A stretch of 64,000 bases of DNA from Stackebrandtia albiflava (GCF_007994225.1 NZ_VLLL01000005.1:872359-936358), one strand, 5' to 3'; counted from the stretch's first letter, positions 1 to 8,047 are shown. Translations and numbers: made by a program. The notes: a model not told the origin generated them from the sequence alone.

Positions 1-61
1 CCTGGCCCTGGTCGCCCTGGCCGGAGCGGTGCTGTGGTGGTGGCCGCAGGGGGCGGCGTGA
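1..61 (+). CDS. C-terminus of a small membrane protein (partial)
   Basis: The frame starting at base 2 is open from the window edge and ends at TGA 59-61. It gives 19 residues, mostly hydrophobic (ending in WWWPQGAA), which looks like the last membrane segment of a protein. Its stop overlaps the GTG start of hisH by four bases (GTGA), so the two are translationally coupled. Small membrane proteins between hisB and hisH are known in actinomycete his operons; the identity here is an inference because nearly all of the gene is outside the window. Confidence 0.55.
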   Translation, partial: LALVALAGAVLWWWPQGAA

Positions 62-669
62 GTCGTCCCGACGTCGTCGTCTTCGACTACGGCTCCGGCA
101 ACCTGCGTTCGGCGCAGCGGGCGCTGGAACGGGCCGGCGCGGACGTCACCGTGACCGACGACGTGGCGGCGGCGGCACGCGCCACCGGACTCGTCGTCCC
201 CGGTGTGGGCGCGTTCGCCGCCTGCATGGCGGGACTGGCGGCGGCCGGCGGCCACACGCTGGTCACCGACCGGGTCGCCCGAGGCGCGCCCGTACTGGGT
301 ATCTGCGTCGGGGCGCAGGTCATGTTCGACGCCGGTGACGAGCACGGTGTCGTGACCGGGGGTCTGGGCCTGTTGCCGGGGACCGTGACCCGGTTGTCGG
401 CCGAACGTGTTCCCCACATGGGATGGAACACGCTCGACCACGACGGGCTGTGGCTGCTCGACGGCGTCGCGCCCGAGGAGCGGTTCTACTTCGTACACTC
501 CTACGCCGCCCGGCCGCCGATCGCCGGTGCCGAGGTCGCGACCTGTGACTACGGCGGCCCCTTCGTGGCCGTGGCGTGCCGTGGACCGTTGTCCGCCACC
601 CAGTTCCACCCGGAGAAGTCCGGCCGGGCAGGGTTGGCGTTGTTGTCGAACTGGGTGAGGAGCCTGTGA
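58..669 (+). CDS. hisH: Imidazole glycerol phosphate synthase, glutaminase subunit HisH
   Basis: Class I glutamine amidotransferase that releases ammonia from glutamine and passes it to HisF for the fifth step of histidine synthesis in the cytoplasm. The 203-residue protein opens with [13 protein letters not shown], carries the nucleophile Cys83 in GICVGAQ, and has His184 and Glu186 in QFHPEKSG, completing the triad. Length is normal. I chose GTG 58 because it overlaps the preceding stop and gives the usual N-terminus; an in-frame codon at 34 would add eight unconserved residues. The stop overlaps the priA ATG by one base. Its partner hisF lies 2.3 kb downstream, beyond an inserted element and a DUF4126 gene. 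Confidence 0.95.
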   Translation: MSRPDVVVFDYGSGNLRSAQRALERAGADVTVTDDVAAAARATGLVVPGVGAFAACMAGLAAAGGHTLVTDRVARGAPVLGICVGAQVMFDAGDEHGVVTGGLGLLPGTVTRLSAERVPHMGWNTLDHDGLWLLDGVAPEERFYFVHSYAARPPIAGAEVATCDYGGPFVAVACRGPLSATQFHPEKSGRAGLALLSNWVRSL

Positions 670-1391
670 TGCCGGTATTGACGCTGTTGCCCGCGGTGGA
701 CGTGACCGAGGGCAAGGCCGTGCAACTGGTACAGGGGGTGGCCGGCAGCGAACGGCATTACGGCGACCCGGCGGCCGCGGCGCGGGAGTGGCAGCGCCAG
801 GGCGCCGAGTGGATCCACCTGGTGGACCTGGACGCCGCGTTCGGCCGGGGGGAGAACTCCGCGCTGCTCGCCCGGGTCACCGCCGAACTCGACGTGAAGG
901 TCGAACTGTCCGGTGGCATCCGTGACGACGCGTCGCTGCGGCGCGCGCTGGACGCCGGTGCCGACCGGGTCAACATCGGCACGGCCGCGCTCGAGGACCC
1001 CGAATGGTGCGACCGGATCGTCGGTGAGTACGGCGACCGGGTCGCGGTGGGGCTGGACGTGCGCGACGGCAGGCTCGCGGCGCGCGGCTGGACCCGGGAG
1101 GGCGGCGAACTGTTCGAGGTCCTGGAGCGGCTGGAGAAGGCCGGTTGCGCCAGGTACGTCGTCACCGACGTGCGAAGCGACGGGATGCTGACCGGCCCGA
1201 ATCTGGAGCTGCTGCGCAGCGTGTGCGAGCGGACCGGTAAACCGGTCATCGCCAGCGGCGGCGTGTCCACTCTGGATGACCTGCGGGCGTTGCGGGAGCT
1301 CGCGCCGCTGGGCGTGGAGGGCGTCATCGCCGGTACCGCCCTGTACGAGGGCCGGTTCACCGTCACCGAGGCGCTGGAGGTCCTGGCGTGA
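669..1391 (+). CDS. priA: Phosphoribosyl isomerase PriA/HisA
   Basis: TIM-barrel isomerase of ProFAR (histidine pathway); in actinomycetes the same protein usually also isomerises phosphoribosyl anthranilate for tryptophan, replacing TrpF. The 240 residues contain the catalytic base Asp11 (LLPAVDV), Ser81 in ELSGGIRDD, Trp141 in RGWTREG, and the acid Asp171 in TDVRSDG, matching Asp11, Ser81, Trp145 and Asp175 of the M. tuberculosis enzyme. Odd: position 19, Arg in the mycobacterial and Streptomyces enzymes I recall (AVRLV), is Gln here (AVQLV). ATG 669 shares one base with the hisH stop; the next start overlaps by four. HisA function is certain; TrpF activity is inferred. Confidence 0.93.
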   Translation: MPVLTLLPAVDVTEGKAVQLVQGVAGSERHYGDPAAAAREWQRQGAEWIHLVDLDAAFGRGENSALLARVTAELDVKVELSGGIRDDASLRRALDAGADRVNIGTAALEDPEWCDRIVGEYGDRVAVGLDVRDGRLAARGWTREGGELFEVLERLEKAGCARYVVTDVRSDGMLTGPNLELLRSVCERTGKPVIASGGVSTLDDLRALRELAPLGVEGVIAGTALYEGRFTVTEALEVLA

Positions 1392-1831
1392 CCGACGTGA
1401 CCGGCCCGGCCGACGTGGCCCCGGACGACGCCCACCGCATCGTGCGGGTCGGTTCGGGTGGCCCGTGGGAGGACCTGTACGGGTACGCGCGGGCGGTCGC
1501 GGCGGGGCCGTGGGTCGTTACGTCGGGCTGCACCGCCACCGTCGACGGCCGGGTTCTGCACGTGGGCGACCCGGCGGAACAGGCGAAGGAGGCGTTCCGG
1601 ATCGCGCTCGACGGCCTGGTGCAGGCCGGGGGCTCGCTGTCGGACGTCATCCGTACCCGGATGTACGTGATCGACCCTGGTCACGCCGACGCGGTCGGCC
1701 GTGCCCACGGGGAACTGTTCGGCCTGGTGCGTCCCGCCGCGACCCTGGTCGTGGTGGCCCGGTTGCTGCACCCCGACCAACTCGTGGAGGTGGAACTGGA
1801 GGCGTACCTGCCTCCGGGCCGTCGCCCCTGA
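1388..1831 (+). CDS. RidA/YjgF/YER057c/UK114 family protein
   Basis: A 147-residue RidA-superfamily protein. True RidA hydrolyses reactive enamine/imine intermediates released by PLP enzymes; other subgroups differ. The fold signature is visible in the central [13 protein letters not shown] segment, the arginine region [10 protein letters not shown] (the family's substrate-binding Arg) and the C-terminal [11 protein letters not shown] strand. GTG 1388 overlaps the priA stop by four bases, so it is the last gene of the hisH-priA unit. A family member inside a his operon is common in actinomycetes; the exact substrate is unknown. The N-terminal 25 residues are longer than in E. coli RidA. Confidence 0.85.
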   Translation: MTDVTGPADVAPDDAHRIVRVGSGGPWEDLYGYARAVAAGPWVVTSGCTATVDGRVLHVGDPAEQAKEAFRIALDGLVQAGGSLSDVIRTRMYVIDPGHADAVGRAHGELFGLVRPAATLVVVARLLHPDQLVEVELEAYLPPGRRP

Positions 1832-1872
1832 CCCGGCTCCCGCCCGCCCGCACCGCCGACCCGATCACGTCG

Positions 1873-1908
1873 GCTTGGTTGGTCATAATGCGCGCTTGGT
1901 TGGTCATA
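1873..1908 (+). repeat. 15-bp direct repeat with 21-bp period
   Basis: The sequence GCTTGGTTGGTCATA occurs exactly at 1873-1887 and again at 1894-1908. The start-to-start distance of 21 bp is two helical turns, as expected for two copies of a protein site on one DNA face. It lies after the RidA-family gene and before the MITE-like element. It might be a regulatory site or part of an older insertion; no regulator is adjacent. Confidence 0.6.
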
Positions 1909-1938
1909 CGACGGCGAAAAATCGGACATTAGGGTTTA

Positions 1939-2102
1939 GAGCTCCTGAATCATTGAACTGTCTGGCTCGGAACGCTCAGGCGGCGACTGGCGGCGTTGTC
2001 GGGTCTTCCGCGTACAACACCGGTACGCAGAAGACCCTCCGCCTTGCCATTCATCCACCTGAGGCGCCCCTCCCTGCTCAGACGCCAATAATCCAGGAGC
2101 TC
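1939..2102. mobile_element. MITE-like element with terminal inverted repeats and a TTA target duplication
   Basis: A 164-bp non-coding element. The left end GAGCTCCTGAATCATTG (1939-1955) and the right end CAATAATCCAGGAGCTC (2086-2102) are inverted repeats with 15 of 17 positions matching. The element is flanked by TTA on both sides (1936-1938 and 2103-2105). A second inverted pair (2001-2015 and 2023-2037, 14 of 15 matching) sits at the centre, and the halves are loosely alike throughout, so it is one long imperfect palindrome. GAG ends with a TNA target duplication resemble the IS1031 group of the IS5 family. It carries no transposase and is lower in GC than its neighbours. Found only by reading this copy; other genomic copies would confirm it. 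Confidence 0.65.
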
Positions 2103-2213
2103 TTATTCGAGGCATGTCGATCGTCGTACGGCCAACCAAGCCGGCGGATGGGGGAGGCGGGCGGCTGACACAATGTCGGTCACCGGTTCGTCTCGTCCCG
2201 CAACGGAGTCGCA

Positions 2214-2861
2214 GTGCTGGCCTACCTCACCGCCGCAGGGCTGTCCGCGTCGGCGGGCCTCAACGCCTACATCCCGTTGCTGGTGGTGGGTCTGCTGAGC
2301 CGGTTCACCGACTCGGTGTCGCTGCCGGCCGGGTTCGACTGGCTCGCGAGCTGGTGGGCGCTGTCGGTCATGACGGTCCTGCTGGTCGTCGAGTTCGTGG
2401 TGGACAAGGTCCCGGTGCTGGACCACGTCAACGACGTCATACAGACGGTGATCCGGCCGGCGTCCGGTGGCGCGGTGGCCGCCGCCACCACGGCCGCTGG
2501 TGAGTGGGACGCCGCCGCCAACGCCGCGATGGAGTCGCAGCATCCCGCGCTGGCCGCTGCGGGCGGTACGGCGATCGCGCTCGCCGTCCACGGGCTGAAG
2601 GCGCTGCTGCGGCCGATGCTGAACGCGGGAAGCGGGGGAGTCGCCGCCCCGGTCGCGAGCACCGCCGAGGACGCCGGATCGGTCGGCATGAGCCTGCTGT
2701 CGGTGTTCGCCCCGGTCCTGGCCGGGGTCGCGTTGTTGATACTCGTCCTGGTGGGCTGGCGGCTGTGGCTCGCCCGGCGGCGGTGGCGCAGGCGCCGCGC
2801 GGAACGCAGGTCCGCCAAGGCGGCGAGGCGGGACGCGCCCGACGCGACCCTGCCCGGCTGA
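2214..2861 (+). CDS. DUF4126 membrane protein
   Basis: A 215-residue protein of unknown function matching the DUF4126 pattern: an N-terminal ASAGLNAYIPLLVVGLLSR segment, a second membrane segment with FVVDKVPVLDHVNDV, a glycine/alanine-rich helix and a C-terminal membrane helix followed by a basic tail (about residues 185-210). GTG 2214 is preceded by GGAG seven bases upstream. It stands alone between the MITE-like element and hisF, 66 bp before hisF, so both may share a transcript. No enzymatic motif is visible. Confidence 0.8.
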   Translation: MLAYLTAAGLSASAGLNAYIPLLVVGLLSRFTDSVSLPAGFDWLASWWALSVMTVLLVVEFVVDKVPVLDHVNDVIQTVIRPASGGAVAAATTAAGEWDAAANAAMESQHPALAAAGGTAIALAVHGLKALLRPMLNAGSGGVAAPVASTAEDAGSVGMSLLSVFAPVLAGVALLILVLVGWRLWLARRRWRRRRAERRSAKAARRDAPDATLPG

Positions 2862-2927
2862 GGGCGCGGGTCCCAGGACCCGGAATCGGAGCCGGTGCGG
2901 GACCGCCCGCCGGTTACGCTCGGCGGC

Positions 2928-3689
2928 ATGGCTTTGGCGGTACGTGTCATCCCCTGTCTCGACGTCGACGGTGGCCGGGTTGTCAAGGGAGTCCGGTTCC
3001 AGGACCTCCGAGACGCCGGGGACCCGGTGGAACTGGCGGCGGCCTATGACGCCGCGGGTGCGGACGAACTCACCTTCCTCGACGTGACCGCCTCCGTGGA
3101 CGACCGCGACACGGTGTTCGACGTGGTGGCCCGCACCGCCGAGTCGGTGTTCATCCCGTTGACGGTGGGGGGCGGGGTCCGCACCGTGGACGACGTGGAC
3201 CGCCTGTTGCGGGCCGGCGCGGACAAGGTCGGGGTGAACACCGGGGCGATCGCGCGCCCCGAGCTCATCGGTGAGGTGGCGCGGCGGTTCGGTTCGCAGG
3301 TGTTGGTGTTGTCGCTGGACGTGGCGGCGGACGACTCGGTGCCCAGCGGCTACACCGTCACCACACACGGGGGCCGTACCCGTACCGGGCTGGACGCGGT
3401 GACGTGGGCGGTCCAGGCCGAGGACCTGGGCGCGGGGGAGTTGCTGCTGAACTCGATCGACGCCGACGGCACGAAGGAGGGCTTCGACCTGCCGCTCATC
3501 GCCGCGATACGGGAGGTCGTGTCGATACCGGTGATCGCCTCCGGCGGGGCGGGCGCGGTGGGTGACTTTCCGCCCGCGGTCGCCGCGGGCGCGGACGCGG
3601 TGCTGGCCGCCAGCGTCTTCCACTTCGGGCAGATGTCGATCGGCGACGTCAAGGCGGGCCTGGCCGAGGCGGGCCACGTGGTGCGCTGA
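2928..3689 (+). CDS. hisF: Imidazole glycerol phosphate synthase, cyclase subunit HisF
   Basis: TIM-barrel cyclase that uses HisH-derived ammonia to make imidazole glycerol phosphate and AICAR from PRFAR. The 253 residues start [20 protein letters not shown], with the catalytic Asp in CLDVDGG and the second in VLSLDVA, followed by phosphate-binding [11 protein letters not shown] near the C-terminus. ATG 2928 gives the canonical N-terminus; an earlier GTG at 2895 would add eleven unconserved residues. It is separated from hisH and priA by about 1.1 kb. No other his gene follows, so the his cluster ends here. Confidence 0.95.
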   Translation: MALAVRVIPCLDVDGGRVVKGVRFQDLRDAGDPVELAAAYDAAGADELTFLDVTASVDDRDTVFDVVARTAESVFIPLTVGGGVRTVDDVDRLLRAGADKVGVNTGAIARPELIGEVARRFGSQVLVLSLDVAADDSVPSGYTVTTHGGRTRTGLDAVTWAVQAEDLGAGELLLNSIDADGTKEGFDLPLIAAIREVVSIPVIASGGAGAVGDFPPAVAAGADAVLAASVFHFGQMSIGDVKAGLAEAGHVVR

Positions 3690-3804
3690 ACCGGCTTCCC
3701 GGGCCTTCAGTGTCGGCGCCCGGGGACGTGCACCTAAGGCGTGACGGCGACGTCTCGCCGCACCGGGCGCGGACCACCGCGGAACCGCTTCATTTATAGT
3801 CACT

Positions 3805-3831
3805 TGCTATTGCGACCGTGTTGCAATAACA
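3805..3831. promoter_or_regulatory. Inverted-repeat operator and -10 ahead of the metal-chelate ABC operon
   Basis: TGCTATTGC (3805-3813) and GCAATAACA (3823-3831) form an inverted repeat with 8 of 9 positions pairing and a 9-bp spacer. A candidate -10, TATAGT, lies at 3795-3800, so the palindrome would cover the transcription start, a repressor position. It does not resemble the actinobacterial DtxR/IdeR box (compare the good match at 61030). It sits about 26 bp before the TTG start of the permease gene. The regulator is unknown. Confidence 0.55.
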
Positions 3832-3856
3832 GGCCGACGCGAGATGGAGTGGATCG

Positions 3857-4945
3857 TTGAAGGACGTCGCGACCCGGGTCGTCCCGGACGATCCGCTCGG
3901 TACCCGGTCGCAACGTCGCCGGAGCCTGGGCTGGATCACCGGTCTGACGGCCGGTCTCATCGCCACCGTCTGCCTGACCATCGGCATCGGCCCGGTGTGG
4001 ATCCCGCCCGACGTCGTGCTCGGCATCGTCGGTGACCGGCTGCTCGACCTGCCGCCGGACCCGGACCGGGCACGTTCCGACGTGTCGATCGTGCTCAACG
4101 TGCGGATACCGAGGGTCCTGCTGGGTGTCGCGGTCGGTGCGGGCCTCGCGATGTGCGGCGCGGTGTTGCAGGCCATGGTGCGCAACATGCTCGCCGACCC
4201 CTACATCCTCGGCATATCCGGCGGGGCCTCCGTCGGCGCCGCCGGTGCCATCCTGTTCGGACTGGGCGCCGGGATCGGACTCAACGCGCTGCCGGTGAGC
4301 GCGTTCCTCGGCGCGCTCGGCGCGGCACTGCTGGTGTTCTTCATCGCCCGCGCCGGCGGCCAGATCACCTCGCTGCGACTGCTGCTGTCCGGCGTCGCGG
4401 TCGGATACGCCCTGTCGGCGGTGACCAGTTTCATCATCTTCGCCTCCGACTCGGCGGAGGGCTCCCGCTCGGTCATGTTCTGGCTGTTGGGTTCGCTGAG
4501 CCTCGCCCGGTGGGACCCGCTGCTGCTCGTCGTGCTGGTCGTCGTCGGCCTGGCACTGCTGTGCTTCATCCTGTGGGGGCGGCGGCTGGACGCCATCGCG
4601 ATCGGCGACGAGACCGCCCTCACCCTCGGCGTGTCCCCGACCCGCACCCGCGTCGTCCTCCTGGTGTTCGTGTCGCTGGCGACCGGCGCGGTCGTCGCCG
4701 CCGCGGGGGCGATCGGGTTCGTCGGACTGGTGATACCGCACATCGCGCGCCGCCTGGTCGGCTCGCCGCACACCAGGGTCATCCCGGTCGCCGCGTTGAT
4801 CGGCGCGGTCTTCCTCGTATGGGCGGACGCCGCGGCGCGCACGGTGATGCAGCCCCGGGAACTGCCCATCGGGATCATCACCGCGATGGTGGGCGCGCCG
4901 TTCCTGCTCTTCCTGGTGCGGCGGATGTACGCCCGCCGTGTCTGA
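3857..4945 (+). CDS. FecCD/BtuC-family ABC transporter permease
   Basis: A 362-residue inner-membrane permease of the type II importer class used for siderophores, haem and corrinoids. About nine or ten hydrophobic segments run from residue 20 to the end. Family landmarks are LNVRIPRVLLGVAVGAGLA, RNMLADPYILGISGGAS and IGFVGLVIPHIARRLVG, the last being the coupling region facing the ATPase. I chose TTG 3857 because GGAG lies seven bases upstream; no in-frame ATG or GTG gives the full first helix. First gene of a four-gene operon (permease, binding protein, ATPase, methyltransferase). Substrate cannot be read from sequence. Confidence 0.88.
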   Translation: MKDVATRVVPDDPLGTRSQRRRSLGWITGLTAGLIATVCLTIGIGPVWIPPDVVLGIVGDRLLDLPPDPDRARSDVSIVLNVRIPRVLLGVAVGAGLAMCGAVLQAMVRNMLADPYILGISGGASVGAAGAILFGLGAGIGLNALPVSAFLGALGAALLVFFIARAGGQITSLRLLLSGVAVGYALSAVTSFIIFASDSAEGSRSVMFWLLGSLSLARWDPLLLVVLVVVGLALLCFILWGRRLDAIAIGDETALTLGVSPTRTRVVLLVFVSLATGAVVAAAGAIGFVGLVIPHIARRLVGSPHTRVIPVAALIGAVFLVWADAAARTVMQPRELPIGIITAMVGAPFLLFLVRRMYARRV

Positions 4946-4970
4946 CCGTCCCCCTACCCGAAGGATCCCC

Positions 4971-5951
4971 ATGCGTCACAGAACAGTCACGCTCCTGGCG
5001 GTACCCGTGCTGGCCGTGTCCCTGGCCGGGTGCGGCGGCACCGACGCCGGTGCGGCCGACGCCGCGGCCGGATACCCGGTCACCGTCGAGAACTGCGGTA
5101 CGGAGGTGGTGTTCCCGCAGGCCCCCGAACGGGTGGTGCTGCTGGAGAGCGCGCCGGTCACGATCCTCGACGGGCTCGGCGTCCTCGACCGGGTGGTCTC
5201 CCGTGCCGGTTCGTTCGCCCCGGAGTACTACTCCGACGACCTGAACGCCCGGATCTCCGAGATCCCGGCACTGTCCGAGGACATCGACGCCGCCGGGCAC
5301 CTCATGCTGTCCCAGGAGGTCGTGATGGCGGAGGAACCCGACCTGGTACTGGGACTGCCGGACGGCATGACCCGGGAGGGTCTGGCCGACGCCGGGGCCA
5401 ACGTGCTCATCCAGGACGTCTACTGCACCGAGGACGTCGCGCCGACCACCTTCGACACCCTCTACTCCCAGATCGAGACCTACGGCCGGATCTTCGACCG
5501 TCAGGGGCAGTCGGCCGACCTCGTCGACTCGCTGCGCGACCGGGTCGCGGCGGTCACCGAGGCCACCGCCGACGCGCCGGAACGCACCGCCGCGGTCCTC
5601 TACCCCACGGTGGGCGGCGGTCCACTGTACACATACGGTACGGCCTCGATGGCACAGCCGCAGTTGGAGGCGGCCGGTTTCACCAACGTCTTCGCCGACT
5701 CGTCCCAGCGCGTCTTCGAGGTCAGCGTCGAGGAACTCATCGACCGCGATCCCGACGTGCTGATCCTGCTGGGTCAGGGCGACCTGTCCGGGCTGGCCGG
5801 GGAGATCACGGCCCTGCCCGGCGCGGACTCGTTGCGCGCGCTGGCCGACGACCAGGTGCTCGTCCAGTCGTTCAACTTCACCGAACCGCCCAGCCCGCTG
5901 GCAGTCGACGGACTGGAGCGGATCGTGGAGCGGTTCGGCACGGGAGGTTAG
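4971..5951 (+). CDS. Substrate-binding lipoprotein of the metal-chelate ABC importer
   Basis: A 326-residue FepB/BtuF-like (TroA superfamily) binding protein. Its signal peptide MRHRTVTLLAVPVLAVSLAG ends at the lipobox LAGC, so it is anchored outside the membrane by a diacylated Cys. The mature part begins YPVTVENCGTEV and carries the typical APERVVLLESAPVTILDGLG strand-helix, with the C-terminal lobe around DPDVLILLGQG. ATG 4971 follows AAGGAT and starts the signal peptide; an in-frame start at 4938 would put unconserved residues before it. It lies 25 bp after the permease and 3 bp before the ATPase gene. Ferric siderophore, cobalamin or another chelated cofactor are all possible. Confidence 0.87.
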   Translation: MRHRTVTLLAVPVLAVSLAGCGGTDAGAADAAAGYPVTVENCGTEVVFPQAPERVVLLESAPVTILDGLGVLDRVVSRAGSFAPEYYSDDLNARISEIPALSEDIDAAGHLMLSQEVVMAEEPDLVLGLPDGMTREGLADAGANVLIQDVYCTEDVAPTTFDTLYSQIETYGRIFDRQGQSADLVDSLRDRVAAVTEATADAPERTAAVLYPTVGGGPLYTYGTASMAQPQLEAAGFTNVFADSSQRVFEVSVEELIDRDPDVLILLGQGDLSGLAGEITALPGADSLRALADDQVLVQSFNFTEPPSPLAVDGLERIVERFGTGG

Positions 5952-5954
5952 TCC

Positions 5955-6761
5955 ATGCTGGAGGCACGCGCCATCCACCACGCGTACGGCGCGACACCCG
6001 TGCTGCGCGGCGTCGACGTCCACGCCTCCGGAGGGGAGGTCGTCGGACTCATCGGCCCCAACGGCAGTGGAAAGACCACCCTTTTGCGCACCCTCTACGG
6101 TTCACTGACGCCGCAGCGGGGAACGGTCACGCTCGACGGTGTCCCGTTGGCGCGCCTGACCCGGCCGGAACTGGCCCGACGACTGGCGGTGGTGGTGCAG
6201 GAGAGCACCACCGAGCTGCCGCTCAGCGTCGCCGACACGGTGCTGTTGGGGCGCATCCCCCACCAGGGGACGTTCCAGCGACGGACCGCCACCGACCTGG
6301 CGGTGGCCGCCGACGCCCTGGACCGGGTGGGCGCCGCCCATCTGGCCGGGCGCGATTTCGGCGGCCTGTCCGGAGGCGAACGGCAGCGCGTCCTCATCGC
6401 CAGGGCGCTGGCGCAACAGGCCGACCACCTCCTCATGGACGAGCCCACCAACCACCTCGACATCCATTTCCAACACGAGGTGCTGCACCTGGTGCGGGAA
6501 CTGGGCGTGACGACGATCGTCGTGCTGCACGACCTCAACCTCGCCGCGCGCTACTGCGACCGCGTGGTGCTGCTGGACGACGGTATGGCCCGCGCGCACG
6601 GGGCACCCGAGGAGGTGCTCGACTCCGGCGGACTGGAGGAGGTGTACCGCATCGCCATCCAGGCGGTCACTGCTGACGACGGGCGGATGCAACTGCTGTT
6701 CCGTCACATGGACCGAACCGGGGCGACCGATGCGCCCACCACCGCGAAAGGACGACTATGA
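5955..6761 (+). CDS. ABC transporter ATPase (FecE/BtuD-like)
   Basis: A 268-residue nucleotide-binding subunit energising the preceding permease. Walker A is GPNGSGKTT near residue 37, the signature is LSGGERQRVLIARAL, Walker B is HLLMDEPTNHLD and the switch histidine is in VVLHDLNLAARY. The NHLDI sequence after Walker B is typical of the iron-chelate/cobalamin ATPase branch. ATG 5955 is three bases after the binding-protein stop, and its own TGA overlaps the methyltransferase ATG by four bases. Confidence 0.92.
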   Translation: MLEARAIHHAYGATPVLRGVDVHASGGEVVGLIGPNGSGKTTLLRTLYGSLTPQRGTVTLDGVPLARLTRPELARRLAVVVQESTTELPLSVADTVLLGRIPHQGTFQRRTATDLAVAADALDRVGAAHLAGRDFGGLSGGERQRVLIARALAQQADHLLMDEPTNHLDIHFQHEVLHLVRELGVTTIVVLHDLNLAARYCDRVVLLDDGMARAHGAPEEVLDSGGLEEVYRIAIQAVTADDGRMQLLFRHMDRTGATDAPTTAKGRL

Positions 6762-7498
6762 CATCCGCGACCGGCTCCGAGGCCGCCCAGGCCGGGATCA
6801 CCGCCTACTGGGACAAGTACGCCGACGCCTACGACGCCCACCAGCGCGCCCGGCAGCGCGAACCCGAGGTGCTGGCGGCCTGGACGAAGGTGTGGTCGGC
6901 GGTGCTGCCGCCCGCCCCCGCCACCGTGCTCGACGTCGGGACCGGCAGTGGGAACGTGGCACTGCTGTTGGCCGGTCTCGGCCACCGCGTCACCGGGCTG
7001 GACCTGTCGGAGGGGATGCTGGAGGAGGCCCGGCGTAAGGCCGCCGGGGCGCCCGACGCGCCGGAGTTCGTCGTCGGGGACGCCGTGCGCCCCGACTTCC
7101 CGGAGGCGTCCTTCGACGTCGTCACCGCCCGGTACGTGCTGTGGACGGTGCGGGACACCGACCTCGCGCTCGACAACTGGCGGAGGCTGTTGCGGCCGGG
7201 CGGGCTGCTGGCCGCGGTGGACTCCACCTGGTATCCGGGAGGAGTGGCCGCCTCCTGCGAGGACGCCGCCACCGACCGGGAACGCGACTTCCGGGCCGCG
7301 TACACCGACGAGGTGCTGCCCCGGTTGCCGCTGGCCGAATCCGGCGACATCGGACAGACGGCCGAACGGCTGAGCCGGGCGGGATTCCGGGACGTCACCG
7401 TGACGGAGCTGCCCGAGCTGCTGGAACTCGACCGCCGCCACGGGGTGGCTCCGGGACACCGGCCCCAGATGCAGTACCGCATCACCGGGCGGGTGTGA
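6758..7498 (+). CDS. Class I SAM-dependent methyltransferase of the chelate-transport operon
   Basis: A 246-residue Methyltransf_11-type enzyme. Motif I is VLDVGTGSGNVALLLAGLG (residues about 49-67), followed by the acidic loop GLDLSEGMLEEA, motif II FVVGDAVRPDFPEASFDVV and YVLWTVRDTD. ATG 6758 overlaps the ATPase stop (ATGA), so it is translationally coupled to the transporter. A methyltransferase coupled to a chelate importer suggests that it modifies the imported ligand or helps make or release it; that is inference. No metal-binding or natural-product domain is present to name the substrate. Confidence 0.8.
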   Translation: MTSATGSEAAQAGITAYWDKYADAYDAHQRARQREPEVLAAWTKVWSAVLPPAPATVLDVGTGSGNVALLLAGLGHRVTGLDLSEGMLEEARRKAAGAPDAPEFVVGDAVRPDFPEASFDVVTARYVLWTVRDTDLALDNWRRLLRPGGLLAAVDSTWYPGGVAASCEDAATDRERDFRAAYTDEVLPRLPLAESGDIGQTAERLSRAGFRDVTVTELPELLELDRRHGVAPGHRPQMQYRITGRV

Positions 7499-7588
7499 TC
7501 GCAGGCCCGCGGTGGGCGCCTCGTGCCGGTTCGCCGGGGGCGTGCCGGCGGGATGCCGCCGCCGGTCGGCACGGATCGTGGGATGAGA

Positions 7589-7609
7589 TATCGTCAACCC
7601 ATGGTTGAC
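7589..7609 (+). promoter_or_regulatory. Leaderless -10 and palindrome across the start codon
   Basis: TATCGT at 7589-7594 fits the actinobacterial -10 pattern TANNNT and ends six bases before ATG 7601, as expected if transcription starts at the A of the start codon. GTCAACC (7593-7599) and GGTTGAC (7603-7609) are perfect inverted repeats around CAT, so the palindrome spans the last -10 bases and the start codon. No clear -35 is seen. The palindrome could be an operator. Confidence 0.5.
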
Positions 7610-8047
7610 GATTGGGATGTCGAGAGCGACGGCATGCTGGCCCTGCCCTCCGGCCGGGTCATCCGCGGCCGTGGCCTCCGTTCACCGCTGCCGGAGGGCA
7701 GGCGGCCGACGTTCGGGCTGTACCTGCTGGGGCGGGAACCCGCACCGATGGAGTGGGAACGCCGCTGGATCAGGTGGCCGGACTTTCGGCTGCCCTCCGA
7801 TCGTGAGGCGGCGGCCGAGGCGTTCCACGAGGCGTGGCGGCGCAGCGAGACCGAACGGGTCGAGGTGGCCTGCCACGGTGGGCGCGGGCGCACCGGGACC
7901 GCGCTCGCCTGCATCGCCGTCATCGACGGGGTCCCGCCTGGCGAGGCGGTCGCCTACGTCCGCGAGCACTACCGGCCAGGTGCCGTCGAGACCCCCTGGC
8001 AGGCGCGCTACGTGCGTCGGTTCCGGCCGGTGAGTACCCGGCCGTGA
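7601..8047 (+). CDS. Cys-dependent protein phosphatase-like protein
   Basis: A 148-residue protein with the dual-specificity/tyrosine-phosphatase P-loop C(X)5R: Cys91 to Arg97 in ACHGGRGRTGTALA. The upstream WPDFRLP matches the place where these enzymes carry a general-acid Asp (Asp61 is a candidate). It is small and lacks a separate regulatory domain. I chose ATG 7601 since a -10 hexamer sits exactly where a leaderless transcript would need it; an in-frame ATG 7583 is possible. It stands alone, ending about 90 bp before a strong bidirectional terminator. Substrate unknown. Confidence 0.72.
   Translation: MVDDWDVESDGMLALPSGRVIRGRGLRSPLPEGRRPTFGLYLLGREPAPMEWERRWIRWPDFRLPSDREAAAEAFHEAWRRSETERVEVACHGGRGRTGTALACIAVIDGVPPGEAVAYVREHYRPGAVETPWQARYVRRFRPVSTRP

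Noticed and set aside
1936-2139. Small minus-strand frame over the MITE-like element
   Set aside because: It spans both ends of the inverted-repeat element and shows no transposase motif.
2103-3803. Long open frame on the minus strand (566 codons)
   Set aside because: It is antisense to DUF4126 and hisF, has a composition typical of GC-rich shadow frames (Arg, His, Gly, Gln rich) and no recognisable domain.
3690-3856. Cobalamin riboswitch or DtxR box upstream of the chelate ABC operon
   Set aside because: The 166-bp leader lacks a B12-box and does not match the iron-box consensus; only the TGCTATTGC palindrome is present.
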